Under the pieces are notes generated by a model. The model searched no databases and was not told the origin of the DNA. It worked only from the letters and a program-made list of their open reading frames with translations. Positions 50,515-59,443 of a DNA stretch of 64,000 nt are shown here, in pieces (within the stretch, counting starts at the first letter, position 1; the number at the start of each line of letters is the position of its first letter). A program made the position numbers and the translations under genes. The stretch is from Martinezella tropici (GTDB taxonomy: Bacteria; Pseudomonadota; Alphaproteobacteria; Rhizobiales; Rhizobiaceae): positions 124,001-188,000 of the forward strand of contig NZ_VNIP01000008.1 in assembly GCF_008370325.1 (NCBI RefSeq). Direction: 5' to 3'.

Positions 50515-52719
50515 TCACCCGCGCGTGACAGAACGGTTGGATTCGACGCTCGCATGTTCCCATGACTGATCTTCGCGAAACAATCTTCGCGAGATTTCAT
50601 CTGCTGGGACCGGCTTGCCGACCATATATCCTTGAAGCTGATCGCAGCCGGCGGCGCGTAGTATCGCTGCTTGATTGGCGGTTTCGATACCTTCCGCGGT
50701 CACTGGAATTCCGAGCGCCGTCGCAAGGGAGATTGTTGCACGAAGAACGTCAACCCCGTTTCCCCCATCTTCCACGCTGGATACCAGCGAACGGTCTATC
50801 TTCATGCGGTCAAACCCAAATTGCCGCAATGCGCCGATGCTGGCATAACCACACCCGAAGTCGTCAAGCGCAAACCTGATGCCGATGCCTTTGAGCTGAT
50901 TGATCGACCGCCGCGCCTGATCCGGATTGGTAATGAGAACACCCTCCGTGATTTCCAAGGTGAGACGGGTCGGATCGAAAGCAAAGTCCTGCAGGACAGC
51001 GATCACCTGCCCACCGAAATCCGGATTGCACAGTTGGATTGGCGACACATTGACCGATAGCGTCAGGCCGCCCCAGTTTTTCGCGCAAGCGATGGAGGTT
51101 CGGAGCATATGGATGCCGAGAGCATCGATCAGGCCGGATTTTTCCGCAAGCGGGATGAATATTTCGGGGCTGATGCTTCCCGCCGGACTGCGCCAGCGCG
51201 CCAGCGCTTCGAGACCGGTGGTCATGCCCGTTGCCGCGGAGACCAAGGGCTGGAAGACGGGTTCGATTGCGCCGCTGTTGATGGCCTGTCTCAGCATGCC
51301 TTCCATTTCAGCGATCCGCTGACGATCCTGATCGAGGCCGGGACTGTATTCGACCGCGTGACCCTTGCCGTTTTCCTTGGCGCGATAAAGCGCCATGTCG
51401 GCTCTGCGCAGAAGCTCAAGGGGCGCTACGTTTCCCGCACAGATCGCCGCTCCGATACTGGCGTCCGCCTCGATTGTCCGCCCATCGATCTTGAAGGGTT
51501 CCGCAAACAGCGCGAGAATAGATTTCTCTACCTCGCCGCACGTGGCATGCCCAACCTGCACCAGTGCGAATTCATCGCCACCAAGCCTTCCGGCGGCGAG
51601 AATTTCGGGGTGGCACGTCGGTAGCGCCTGGGCGATCATGCGGATCAAATCGTCCCCGACGGCATGCCCCCAGGCATCGTTGACCGCTTTGAAGCCATCG
51701 AGATCGATTAGATAGAGCGACAGCGGCGTCGTGACCGATGCGTTCATGCTATCCAGCGCGTTAAGAAGCCCATGTCTGTTGAGCAGACCGCTCAGACTAT
51801 CGTGGCTGGCTTCAAAGTGGGCAGTTTGCGCGAGCTGACGCAGACGCCGCGCCTCAGACGCGCCGGCCAAAAGAACGCCGCCGAGGAAAAGGACAAGAAT
51901 GACGACGGCCATCGCGATATAAGGGAAAACCTTGGACAGCGCCGCAGTTCCCGGCGCTTTGCCGGGCCAAACGAGATAAGCGATTGCGGCGCCATCCATA
52001 TCTTTGATCGGCCAGTTGAGGAGGTCGTGTTCGGGCGCGAGCGTAAGATGCAATCCTTCGAGCTCGTGTTCGTCCGATAGCGTGTCCAGGACGTCAGGCG
52101 TCAGGTCCTTGGTGAAGCTCAACACGCTTAGCTTCGGAAGCACGACGCCGGGTGTGTACGGTTGGATGGCTTGTGACGCCACGAGAGTAATGCCGTTTTC
52201 CGTCTTCACGAAATTCACGATCGGATCCTGGCCCGGGCCGGCGGCGGCTTCGATTTGACGGTCGAACGCATGGCCGAAAAGATCTTGGGGCTGGATCGGT
52301 TTGCCCTTGATATAGGCGGAAAGTGCAGCGCTATCCGGGCCGATTACGATCGCGCCATCATATAGCGGATAGTTCGCGCTGACCTTTCCCCAGTTTGCAT
52401 AGGCCCAGTCAGCGGCGGTTGCAGCGCCGATGGCGTTGTAGGCATCGTCCCATACGGCGTTATCTCTGATGGTAGCGCTAAGGCGCGACACCAGCGCCGC
52501 AATTCCGGCTTCGGCCGCGCGGCCAGCCCGGGCATCGTCGATATCATTCATCGAGCGCGTCATGGTTGCAACAACATGCGCCACCAGGCTTGTCAGCAAG
52601 AGAGCAACAACAAGGAAGCACGCAGTTACGGCAAATACGGAAGAGGTCTGAGCGCGCACATGCCCAGCCGCGAGATGGAGCGACATGAGAAGTCCGAGAT
52701 GTGAATAGGGAAAGACCAT
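50515..52719 (-). CDS. CHASE4-GGDEF-EAL membrane signalling protein
   Basis: c-di-GMP-related protein of 734 aa. An N-terminal helix (SVFAVTACFLVVALLLTSLV) is followed by a periplasmic CHASE4-like sensor (about 50-240) and a second helix (VFPYIAMAVVILVLFLGGVL). The GGDEF domain has AGRLGGDEFALVQVG, so the cyclase active site is intact. The EAL domain has TGLEALARWRSP, LSVNVSPIQL and FALDDFGCGYASIG, with the metal-binding residues present. It may therefore make, break or sense c-di-GMP. An ATG at 52686 is an alternative start. Monocistronic. Confidence 0.9.
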   Translation of the reverse strand: MVFPYSHLGLLMSLHLAAGHVRAQTSSVFAVTACFLVVALLLTSLVAHVVATMTRSMNDIDDARAGRAAEAGIAALVSRLSATIRDNAVWDDAYNAIGAATAADWAYANWGKVSANYPLYDGAIVIGPDSAALSAYIKGKPIQPQDLFGHAFDRQIEAAAGPGQDPIVNFVKTENGITLVASQAIQPYTPGVVLPKLSVLSFTKDLTPDVLDTLSDEHELEGLHLTLAPEHDLLNWPIKDMDGAAIAYLVWPGKAPGTAALSKVFPYIAMAVVILVLFLGGVLLAGASEARRLRQLAQTAHFEASHDSLSGLLNRHGLLNALDSMNASVTTPLSLYLIDLDGFKAVNDAWGHAVGDDLIRMIAQALPTCHPEILAAGRLGGDEFALVQVGHATCGEVEKSILALFAEPFKIDGRTIEADASIGAAICAGNVAPLELLRRADMALYRAKENGKGHAVEYSPGLDQDRQRIAEMEGMLRQAINSGAIEPVFQPLVSAATGMTTGLEALARWRSPAGSISPEIFIPLAEKSGLIDALGIHMLRTSIACAKNWGGLTLSVNVSPIQLCNPDFGGQVIAVLQDFAFDPTRLTLEITEGVLITNPDQARRSINQLKGIGIRFALDDFGCGYASIGALRQFGFDRMKIDRSLVSSVEDGGNGVDVLRATISLATALGIPVTAEGIETANQAAILRAAGCDQLQGYMVGKPVPADEISRRLFREDQSWEHASVESNRSVTRG

Positions 52720-53109
52720 GTCGGAGGGACTGCAGGAGACATCATGTCCGCAAGGCGCTGCATCACATGAACTATCACGTGATCGTGTAAGCGCGATTAA
52801 AGGGCGTGGTTAAAAACATACTGCCGGAATTTCCGCCTGCAACCGACTGATGAAGACGGACATCGTTTCGTATCGGAAATGGAATAAAGACCGGCGAAGC
52901 GAAGCACGGCATTGCAAATTCGGATCTATCAACGGCTAGAAAATCCACCTCTTCCCTGGCTAGAGCATTCCCGCTTTTCTTCGAATCGCGAAAACGCTCT
53001 ATCTTCTTGTTTCCCAACGCATTCCGGACGGAAAACCGCTGCGCACTTTTCCTGGAAATGCTCTACCAGGTCTACCGAGTCCGAGAACTCGGTAGAATAT
53101 TCAACGTCG
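52720..53109. other. Intergenic region with a repeat element
   Basis: The only structure in these 390 bases is the family A repeat at 52961-53065. No gene is supported on either strand. CATGAACTATCACGTGATCG near 52765 holds a weak inverted pair TCACGTGA. Confidence 0.5.
52961..53065 (+). repeat. Intergenic repeat family A, copy 2
   Basis: TAGAGCATTCCCGCTTTTC through GAAAACGCTCTATC, then CGCATTCCGGACGGAAAACC and CACTTTTCCTGGAAATGCTC. It is nearly identical in layout and length to 10838-10943, same strand. As there, it lies just beyond the stop of a minus-strand gene. Confidence 0.8.
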
Positions 53110-53751
53110 TCAGAGCTTCGGGGTCAACATATCGAAGCGGTCGCGAATAGTGGCGCAGGTATCACCTCCGAGCCGGGCGATTGCGTCAATCCCTGCCGGG
53201 TCGATATGCAGCCTCTCATCCACAATGCCTTCGGCATAATGGGCGAACAAAATTTCACCCATGATGATCTGCCGGGATTTACCCAATTCCAGTGTCACAT
53301 GCCGCCGGCACTCGAAAGCGGCCGGAGCCTCCAGAATGTAGGGGGAGGCGACTTTGGTACCGGGCATCGCTGTCAGGCCTGCCTCCTTCAATTCGTCCAT
53401 CCCCCGCGGAAATTTCGCGCCGCAGACATGCATCGCCTCGGCGATCGCAAAGGAGACGATGTTGACGGTGAAGACCTCGGTCATGCGGATGTTGTGACCA
53501 GTGTCTTTGAACGACATGTCGGGATTGTTTTCGACACCGATCGCAAGAATTGGCGGGTCGGCCGACAGGCAGTTGAAGAAGCTGAAGGGCGCGGCGTTGA
53601 TCCGTCCCTGTTCGTCGACCGTCGTCACGAGCGCGATCGGACGGGGGATGATCGAACCGATCATCAGCTTGTACCGCTCGCGCGCGGACAGCGTGGCAAA
53701 GTCGAAGCTTGTGCGGGCCGCGCCGTCGGTCGGCCGTGCATTCATATTCAT
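53110..53751 (-). CDS. Flavin reductase-domain protein (FMN-binding split barrel)
   Basis: Protein of 213 aa of the flavin reductase-like family: MIGSIIPRPIALVTTVDEQG (FMN-binding N-terminal motif), NAAPFSFFNCLSADPPILAI and FTVNIVSFAIAEAMHVCGAK. Such proteins supply reduced flavin or bind FMN in degradation pathways. It overlaps the GntR start region by four bases (the GntR stop and this start), so it is the last gene of the importer-deaminase operon. Its substrate is unknown. Confidence 0.87.
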   Translation of the reverse strand: MNMNARPTDGAARTSFDFATLSARERYKLMIGSIIPRPIALVTTVDEQGRINAAPFSFFNCLSADPPILAIGVENNPDMSFKDTGHNIRMTEVFTVNIVSFAIAEAMHVCGAKFPRGMDELKEAGLTAMPGTKVASPYILEAPAAFECRRHVTLELGKSRQIIMGEILFAHYAEGIVDERLHIDPAGIDAIARLGGDTCATIRDRFDMLTPKL

Positions 53752-54539
53752 TCGGTCATTCCTTTGATGCGCGCGGCATAGGGTGCCAGGAGCTCGCGGA
53801 TATCGTGCTCCGCCCGAGCTTCGAGCATGGCACGGCCTGCGACAGATTCGAGATGATGGTCCATCAGGTGCGATGCTTTCGGCGCATCGCCGCGCTCCAG
53901 CGCCGCGATGATCTCAGCGTGTTCGTCAACGCCGCAATCGGCCGAATGCGGCCGTCCATACATGGCAAGGATGAGCGAACAACGCGACACGACCTCGGTG
54001 ACGTAGCGGATCAGAAGCTGATTGCCGGTCATCCGCGCCAGTAGGAGATGGAATTCGCCCGCAAGACGGATCGACTCCTTCTCGTCCACGCCCGAAACGC
54101 TGCGCTCCTTCTCGTTGAAGGCTTTCAGCTGCGTCATCTGGTCGGCTCTCAGCCTGCCGGCCAGCAGGCCGGTGACCGTTTGCTCCAGCCCCCGGCGGAC
54201 CATGAAGATATCCCGCCCTTCCTCGAGCGTCGGGTTGGCGACGAATGCGCCTTTGTTCGGTTTCAAGTCGACCAGTCCTTCCACGGCAAGGCGGCCCAGC
54301 GCCTCCCTTGCAATGGTGCGGCTAGTGCCGAAGGTTTCCCCAAGCGCATCTTCAGGAAGTTTTGCGCCAGGCCTGAGCTTCTGTTCGATGATCGCTTGCC
54401 TCAGTGCCTCCTGGACGGCTTCCGTCCGCGACGCGGGCATGGGCTTCACCGTGATGTCCTCAATAGCCGGCGGCCCCTTGCCCTTCGCGGTCGGGTCGTT
54501 GACCGACCGCGACGTCGCACCACTCTGCGCATGCTTCAT
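53748..54539 (-). CDS. GntR-family regulator with FCD domain
   Basis: Repressor-type DNA-binding protein of 263 aa. The winged helix (about residues 30-100) includes QKLRPGAKLPEDALGETFGT and TIAREALGRLAVEGLVDLKP; the C-terminal FCD domain has the metal-binding residues in EFHLLLARMTGN, DEHAEIIAAL and MDHHLES. FCD regulators usually release DNA on binding a carboxylate or related ligand. It lies inside the importer-deaminase operon, and TTGCATGC palindromes upstream of the first gene are the likely operators. Confidence 0.9.
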   Translation of the reverse strand: MKHAQSGATSRSVNDPTAKGKGPPAIEDITVKPMPASRTEAVQEALRQAIIEQKLRPGAKLPEDALGETFGTSRTIAREALGRLAVEGLVDLKPNKGAFVANPTLEEGRDIFMVRRGLEQTVTGLLAGRLRADQMTQLKAFNEKERSVSGVDEKESIRLAGEFHLLLARMTGNQLLIRYVTEVVSRCSLILAMYGRPHSADCGVDEHAEIIAALERGDAPKASHLMDHHLESVAGRAMLEARAEHDIRELLAPYAARIKGMTE

Positions 54540-54540
54540 T

Positions 54541-55038
54541 TCACTGGCCCTTCTTCATTCTTGCCCAGGCTTCGAGGATGCCTGTAGCTTCTTCCTCGAG
54601 ATGCTGTTCGGACGGCATGTCGCGATCGCCGATCAGGGCGCCCGAGGCGGCGCGCACTTTATCGACGTCGATCGGATGGCGCTCGGTCTTCGTCAGCTTC
54701 TCGAATGCCGTTCCGGCCTGCGCCATGGACGATGCGTAGAACAACCGCGAAATGCCTGCAACTTCCATCGTCGCCACGCACATTGCGCACGGCTCGCAGG
54801 AGGTGTACATGTCCGCGCCGGTCAGATCGACGGATTTCAGCGTCCGGCATGCGTCCTTGATCGCTTCGATCTCGCCATGAGAGGTCGGGTCGAAATGAGC
54901 AAGCGAGTGGTTGAGACCTTCGCCGACGATTTTGCCATCTTTGACGACGACCGCGCCAAAGGGTTCGGTTCCCGGTTCACTCAGGGCGCGGCGCGATATG
55001 TCCACCGCCCGTTTCATGAATTCCTCGCGATAACTCAT
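54541..55038 (-). CDS. Nucleoside deaminase (CDA-fold)
   Basis: Zinc-dependent deaminase of 165 aa. The metal motif is SHGEIEAIKDA (His-x-Glu) and YTSCEPCAMCVATMEVA (PCxxC), as in guanine deaminases and related enzymes; TEPFGAVVVKDGKIVGEGLN is also typical. Substrates of the family include guanine, cytosine and other aminopurines. The ATG at 55038 is preferred; the frame to 55260 runs into the ATPase gene. It sits between the ATPase and GntR genes, so the imported compound may be deaminated here. Confidence 0.85.
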   Translation of the reverse strand: MSYREEFMKRAVDISRRALSEPGTEPFGAVVVKDGKIVGEGLNHSLAHFDPTSHGEIEAIKDACRTLKSVDLTGADMYTSCEPCAMCVATMEVAGISRLFYASSMAQAGTAFEKLTKTERHPIDVDKVRAASGALIGDRDMPSEQHLEEEATGILEAWARMKKGQ

Positions 55039-55060
55039 CAGGTATTTTCCTCCTTGTTGT

Positions 55061-56143
55061 TCATGCATGCTGCGGCAGAACCCAGGCATGGTCGGGTTGC
55101 CAGGTAAGAAAGACTTCGCGACCCGGAGCGAGGTCGAGGGCATCGAGTTCGTGCTGCTGTTTCTGCACGCGGAATTCAGAGCCCTCCGCTTCGACGAAGA
55201 CCGTCTGCGTGGAGCCGAAGAACTCGATGCCGATGACATTGCCCCTGATCTGGTTGGCAATGTCCGGTCGTGCCTTGTTCCGCAACGCTATCCGGTCGGC
55301 TGCGATAACAAAACTTGCTCGGCCGGCGGCCGGCAGCGTGCCGGCGGGCACTTCGAAACGCCCCGCGTCCGTATCGATTGCGCCATGGTCGCCGCTGCGT
55401 CCCGCGACGGTCCCGGTCAGGATATTGTTCATTCCCATGAACTCGGCAACGAAGGCATTGGCCGGTTCGCGATAGACGTCCTGTGGTCGACCCGATTGCT
55501 GGATCAGGCCGTCGCTCATCAGCACGATGCGGTCGGCGAGCGCAAAGGCTTCCGATTGCGCGTGCGTAACGTAGATGAAGGTGATGCCGAGTTCCTTGTG
55601 CAGCCGCGAAAGTTCCGTCTGCATTCTGACCCTCAGATGTGCATCGAGCGCCGAGAGCGGCTCGTCGAGCAGAAGGACCGGCGGCTGGGTGACCAGCGCA
55701 CGAGCGATCGCCACGCGTTGGCGCTGGCCACCGGAAAGCTGGCTGATATCGCGCTCGGCCATGGCCGAAAGCCCCATGCGATCCAGCCATTGCATGGCAC
55801 GCCTGCGTCGCTCGATCGGGCCGAGCTTCTTCATGCGCAGCGGAAACTCGACATTCTCGACGACGTTCAGGAACGGAAAAAGCGCAAGGCTCTGCCAGAC
55901 CATCGGTGTCTCGCGCTGGAAGGCCGGAACCCCATTCATCGGCCTGCCGCCGATGGAGATTTCGCCTGACGTCGGCTCTTCGAGCCCGGCGATCAGCCTC
56001 AGCGTCGTGGACTTGCCGCAGCCGGACGGTCCCATCAGGGCGATGAACTCGCCGGACCGGATATCGAGGTCGATGCCTCGCACGGCATGATGGCCGGGAT
56101 ACTGCATGTCGAGCTTTTTCAGGGATAGGAAGGCATCCGTCAT
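55061..56143 (-). CDS. Polyamine-type ABC transporter ATP-binding protein
   Basis: ATPase of the PotA/FutC type, 360 aa. Walker A is GPSGCGKST, signature [15 protein letters not shown], Walker B VLLLDEPLSALD, and the switch His is in YVTHAQSEAF. The C-terminal ~110 residues form the TOBE regulatory domain (NILTGTVAGRSGDHGAIDTD). The ATG at 56143 lies four bases after the previous stop. The typical PotA length is about 350-380 aa. Confidence 0.92.
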   Translation of the reverse strand: MTDAFLSLKKLDMQYPGHHAVRGIDLDIRSGEFIALMGPSGCGKSTTLRLIAGLEEPTSGEISIGGRPMNGVPAFQRETPMVWQSLALFPFLNVVENVEFPLRMKKLGPIERRRRAMQWLDRMGLSAMAERDISQLSGGQRQRVAIARALVTQPPVLLLDEPLSALDAHLRVRMQTELSRLHKELGITFIYVTHAQSEAFALADRIVLMSDGLIQQSGRPQDVYREPANAFVAEFMGMNNILTGTVAGRSGDHGAIDTDAGRFEVPAGTLPAAGRASFVIAADRIALRNKARPDIANQIRGNVIGIEFFGSTQTVFVEAEGSEFRVQKQQHELDALDLAPGREVFLTWQPDHAWVLPQHA

Positions 56144-56147
56144 GGCA

Positions 56148-56963
56148 TCATCCTTCATTATTGGCGCGGCGACCCGGGCGGACACCGACGAAGCGTTGGG
56201 CGATGAGCACCAGCGTGATGCTGATGAGGAGAACGATGGTGCCGATGGCATTGATCTTGGGATTAACCTGACCCTGCAGGAGATTGAGGATGCGCACCGG
56301 CAAGGTCTCGACCGTCCCGCCCACGAACCAGGCGATCAGGAATTCGTCGAACGAAACGGCTGCAGTCAGGAAGAAGGATGCGATCAGCGCTGGCTTGCAG
56401 AACGGCACGACGACGCGAAACAGCGTTACAAACGGCGAGGCGCCGAGGTTCCAGGCCGCGGGCTCCAGATCGCGCGGAAAGTCTCGAAGCTTCAATCGCA
56501 CGATCGCCATCGAGAACGATGTGGCAATCGCCACATGGCAGGCGACGATCGCCGTCTTGCTGCCGAACAGGCCGAGGCGCGACAGAAAAGCAAGCATGGC
56601 CATGCCGAGGATGCTGGCCGGTACGGCCGGCGGTATCGCGACCAGCAGGTCGAACAGAGCCTTGCCGCGGAAGACATAGCGATAGTCGAGATAGGCGGCT
56701 GCGAAGCCGAGAAGCGTGGACAGCATGGCGGTCGATACGGCAACCGTCACGCTGTTGAAAAAGGCCGACTGGATCATGCCGTCTTCCAAAGCCGCGCGAT
56801 GCCATTCGAGGCTGAAACCACCCCAGGGAATGGTCGGGAAACGGTTGTGGTCGAACGAGAAGATGATGATCACCAGCATCGGCGTGGCAATGAATGCGAA
56901 GAACATCGCCAGGAAAACATACTGCGCGCCGCGCGATAGCAGGGTCGTGGATCTGGTCGACAT
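56148..56963 (-). CDS. Polyamine-type ABC transporter permease (PotC-like)
   Basis: Inner-membrane permease of 271 aa with six helices, PotC family. It carries PAAWNLGASPFVTLFRVVVP, the EAA loop. The ATG at 56963 overlaps the previous stop by one base (TGATG). A longer open frame in this region extends to 57596 but that part is antisense-like sequence of the upstream permease in another frame and is not used. Confidence 0.9.
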   Translation of the reverse strand: MSTRSTTLLSRGAQYVFLAMFFAFIATPMLVIIIFSFDHNRFPTIPWGGFSLEWHRAALEDGMIQSAFFNSVTVAVSTAMLSTLLGFAAAYLDYRYVFRGKALFDLLVAIPPAVPASILGMAMLAFLSRLGLFGSKTAIVACHVAIATSFSMAIVRLKLRDFPRDLEPAAWNLGASPFVTLFRVVVPFCKPALIASFFLTAAVSFDEFLIAWFVGGTVETLPVRILNLLQGQVNPKINAIGTIVLLISITLVLIAQRFVGVRPGRRANNEG

Positions 56964-57889
56964 CAGCGGGCTCCTTTCCGGCCGCGTCGCTCTCGTCCGA
57001 GCCAGTTGAGGGCAAGAAGAACGACAACGAGGATCGCCAGCATGCTGACCCCGATCACCGAGGCGCGCGGCCATTGTGATCCGGATTTTACGGTATCGAC
57101 GATCAGGATCGAAAGGGTCGGCGGCTTGCTGCCCGTCAGAAAGACCGGGCTGATGTAATCGCCAAAGGACATGAGAAAGGCTGTCGAGGCTGCCAGGAGC
57201 ACGGCGTTGCGGATCGACGGCAGCAGGACATGCCAGATGATCCGGACGCGCCGACATCCAAGATTGGCGGCCGCCTCGATCAAGGCCCTGTCGACACCGG
57301 AAAAGGCGAGGACGAGGATGAGAACCGCAACCGGCAGGGTCGCGGTGAGGAGGCCGATCTGCAGCGAGAACTGCCCGCCGAGCAGCGGCAGCTCGATGCC
57401 GAAGACAAGCCGGGTCAGGCTGTTGACAATGCCTCCGGGGCTGAGCACGATCTGCCAGGCATAGATGCGCAGCAGGTAGCTCGAGAAAACCGGGACGACG
57501 AGTGCCGCGACCGCAAGGTCCCTGAGCCGGCGGGATAAGCGATAAGCGATCGTATAGGCGACAGGCAGTGCGACCACCAGCGTCAGCGCGGCACAAAGCG
57601 CCGAGACCTCGGCCGTATAGACAAGAGCTCTCTGGAAGGGCGTGGACGAAAGCACCTTCTGCCAGTTGTCGAAGGAAAAGGCCGGCTGCAGCTTGAACGA
57701 TCGCACCGTCCAGAAGGTGACGACCACAAGGAAAACGAGCGGGGCCGCGAAGAACACGGCCTGCCAGGCGATGACGGGAACGCCCAGGATGACGGGCACC
57801 GCCGCAGGCGAACCGGCCGTGCGCCGGGCAGGGCTTGCGTCCCCGCCTGACATCGCGACCACTTTCGCTTGGGTTGGACTTAAATGCAT
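56963..57889 (-). CDS. Polyamine-type ABC transporter permease (PotB-like)
   Basis: Permease of 308 aa, PotB family, with six helices and the EAA loop IEAAANLGCRRVRIIWHVLL. The N-terminal region (residues 1-40) is a Ser/Pro-rich cytoplasmic tail. The ATG at 57889 (MHLSPTQAKVV) starts just after the binding-protein stop and has GGGAG upstream; an ATG at 57940 would overlap the upstream gene. Confidence 0.88.
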   Translation of the reverse strand: MHLSPTQAKVVAMSGGDASPARRTAGSPAAVPVILGVPVIAWQAVFFAAPLVFLVVVTFWTVRSFKLQPAFSFDNWQKVLSSTPFQRALVYTAEVSALCAALTLVVALPVAYTIAYRLSRRLRDLAVAALVVPVFSSYLLRIYAWQIVLSPGGIVNSLTRLVFGIELPLLGGQFSLQIGLLTATLPVAVLILVLAFSGVDRALIEAAANLGCRRVRIIWHVLLPSIRNAVLLAASTAFLMSFGDYISPVFLTGSKPPTLSILIVDTVKSGSQWPRASVIGVSMLAILVVVLLALNWLGRERRGRKGAR

Positions 57890-57911
57890 CTTGAAGCGCT
57901 CCCTTCCCCGG

Positions 57912-59045
57912 TCAGGCGGACTTGAACTCGCTCCAGACATCGTTCCAGTCCTCGATGGACTGCTGCGTCGGAAGCTGGCGAAGGGCGATCTTCTTGGCCT
58001 TGTACTCGTCCATGACGTTCGGCTTGTTCAGTTCGAGGCGCAGGATTTCTGCTTCCTTTGGCATGGTCTTGGCAAGCAGTTCCCAGCCTTTGATCGAGGG
58101 GATCGACTTCTTGTTGTCGACCTTTGTCGCCATCTTGACCTGTCCCTCCGGCGAGGTCGTGTACTGGATGAATTTGCGGGCCAGATCCTTCTTCGGCGTG
58201 CCCTTGACGATCGAGAGCGATTCCGTCCACTGCAGTCCGCCTTCGTCCGGAATGATCGTGTCGACCGGCACTCCGTTCTGGCGAAGGCCAAGTGTGATCC
58301 ATTCGCCGATACCCGGGATGAGCTGAGCGCGGCCGTTGGTGAGCGAGGAGAAGATGTCGGCGATGGTGTAGAAGCCGGATGCCTGCGGCTTTAGCGAGAA
58401 CAGCTTTTCCCTCAGCTTGCCGAAATGGTCCTCGGCAATGTCGAAAGGCGGTCGGTTGCCGTTCGAAAGGCTGATCGCGCCCATCGACGTCAGATACCAG
58501 TCGAAAAAGCCGACTTTGCCTTTTGCCTTTTCCGTCCACATCGCCGCGTAGGACTTGACCTCATCGGCGGTAAATTCCTTGATGTTGTAGGAAAGGCCGA
58601 GATAGCCGAAGTCGGTCATCACGCCGTAGAGCTTGCCGTCGAACCAGTGCAGCGGGAATTTCTGGAATTCCGGCCAGTAGTCCTTGAGCGGATAATCGTC
58701 CGGATTCATCTCCTCGATGAAATCCGCCTCATGCAGCAGATGCATGTATTCGGCGTCGGCAAGCACAACGTCGAATGAGCCGGGCGGCGACTGATTGATG
58801 ACGGCGAGCATCTGGTCGCCGCCGACATATTCCTTGATCTGGACCTTGACGTTGTTCTCCTTCTCGAAGTCGGCGATCAGATACGGATCGGCATTGCCAG
58901 GCCAGGACAGGTAATTCAGGACCTGCGGATCGCTCGCACGCGCCGGCGACCAGGAGTTGGTGGCCGCGAAAGCAGCACCTGCGGCACCAGCCTTGAGGAA
59001 ACCGCGGCGGCTGATGTCGCGGGACATAAATGAAAAATTGCGCAT
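57912..59045 (-). CDS. Polyamine-type ABC transporter substrate-binding protein
   Basis: Periplasmic binding protein of the PotD/PotF type, 377 aa. The N-terminus has a Tat signal SRRGFLKAGAAGAAFAATN. The mature part includes QVLNYLSWPGNADPYLIADF, DVVLADAEYMHLLHEADFIE and WFDGKLYGVMTDFGYLGLSY, all typical. The ATG at 59045 follows AAGGAGAG. It is the first gene of a leftward operon (binding protein, PotB, PotC, PotA, deaminase, GntR, flavin-reductase protein). Ligand unknown; polyamines or other nitrogenous compounds are plausible. Confidence 0.92.
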   Translation of the reverse strand: MRNFSFMSRDISRRGFLKAGAAGAAFAATNSWSPARASDPQVLNYLSWPGNADPYLIADFEKENNVKVQIKEYVGGDQMLAVINQSPPGSFDVVLADAEYMHLLHEADFIEEMNPDDYPLKDYWPEFQKFPLHWFDGKLYGVMTDFGYLGLSYNIKEFTADEVKSYAAMWTEKAKGKVGFFDWYLTSMGAISLSNGNRPPFDIAEDHFGKLREKLFSLKPQASGFYTIADIFSSLTNGRAQLIPGIGEWITLGLRQNGVPVDTIIPDEGGLQWTESLSIVKGTPKKDLARKFIQYTTSPEGQVKMATKVDNKKSIPSIKGWELLAKTMPKEAEILRLELNKPNVMDEYKAKKIALRQLPTQQSIEDWNDVWSEFKSA

Positions 59046-59057
59046 TTCTGTCTCTCC

Positions 59058-59086
59058 TTATTGCATGCGATAATCGCATGCAATAA
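59058..59086 (-). promoter_or_regulatory. Perfect GntR-type palindrome at the operon start
   Basis: TTATTGCATGCGA, spacer TAA, TCGCATGCAATAA is a perfect inverted repeat with 13-base arms. It ends 13 bases before the start codon of the binding-protein gene, overlapping where RNA polymerase or the ribosome would act. TTGCATGCAA-like cores are common operators of FCD-type GntR regulators, and one is encoded in this operon. Confidence 0.7.
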
Positions 59087-59222
59087 CAGAAGCAAGTGCC
59101 ATGCCAAACTATCAAAATGAAAAATATGATAGCGATTGGAATGGCATAGCGCTATTGAAGCGCTGCTCAAAGATTCAGATTTTCCCATTTGCGCCTGAAT
59201 ATGCGGCACAGGCAATCAAAAT

Positions 59223-59245
59223 ATGCATACAATAATTGCATGCAC
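59223..59245. promoter_or_regulatory. Second TTGCATGC-type palindrome
   Basis: ATGCATACAAT, central A, ATTGCATGCAC; nine of the eleven arm positions are symmetric. It shares the TTGCATGC core with the palindrome 140 bases away. The two may bind the same regulator and allow looping. The gap 59087-59443 contains no supported gene. Confidence 0.55.
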
Positions 59246-59443
59246 TTTGTTCCATTCAGCTGGCTGATACGGTGTATGGTTGCTTCAACGCCTCGCGCAC
59301 GGTCGTCGTCGGCTACATTCCTCTTGCCGGTGTTGCGGCCGGGATTGAGATGATCGTGCCGATCAATCTCGATCATACGATGAAAGGAAAGCGGCAAGCC
59401 TGCGTGAACGGCCGAACCGCTCCCAATCCGGATTTCTAAGGCC

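Noticed and set aside
57030..57596. Upstream extension of the PotC-like permease frame
   Set aside because: This part overlaps the PotB-like gene in another frame and lacks permease motifs; the true start at 56963 overlaps the previous stop.
59236..59439. 67-codon plus-strand frame between the operon and the FAH-family gene
   Set aside because: Starts inside the second palindrome, no ribosome site and no recognisable features.
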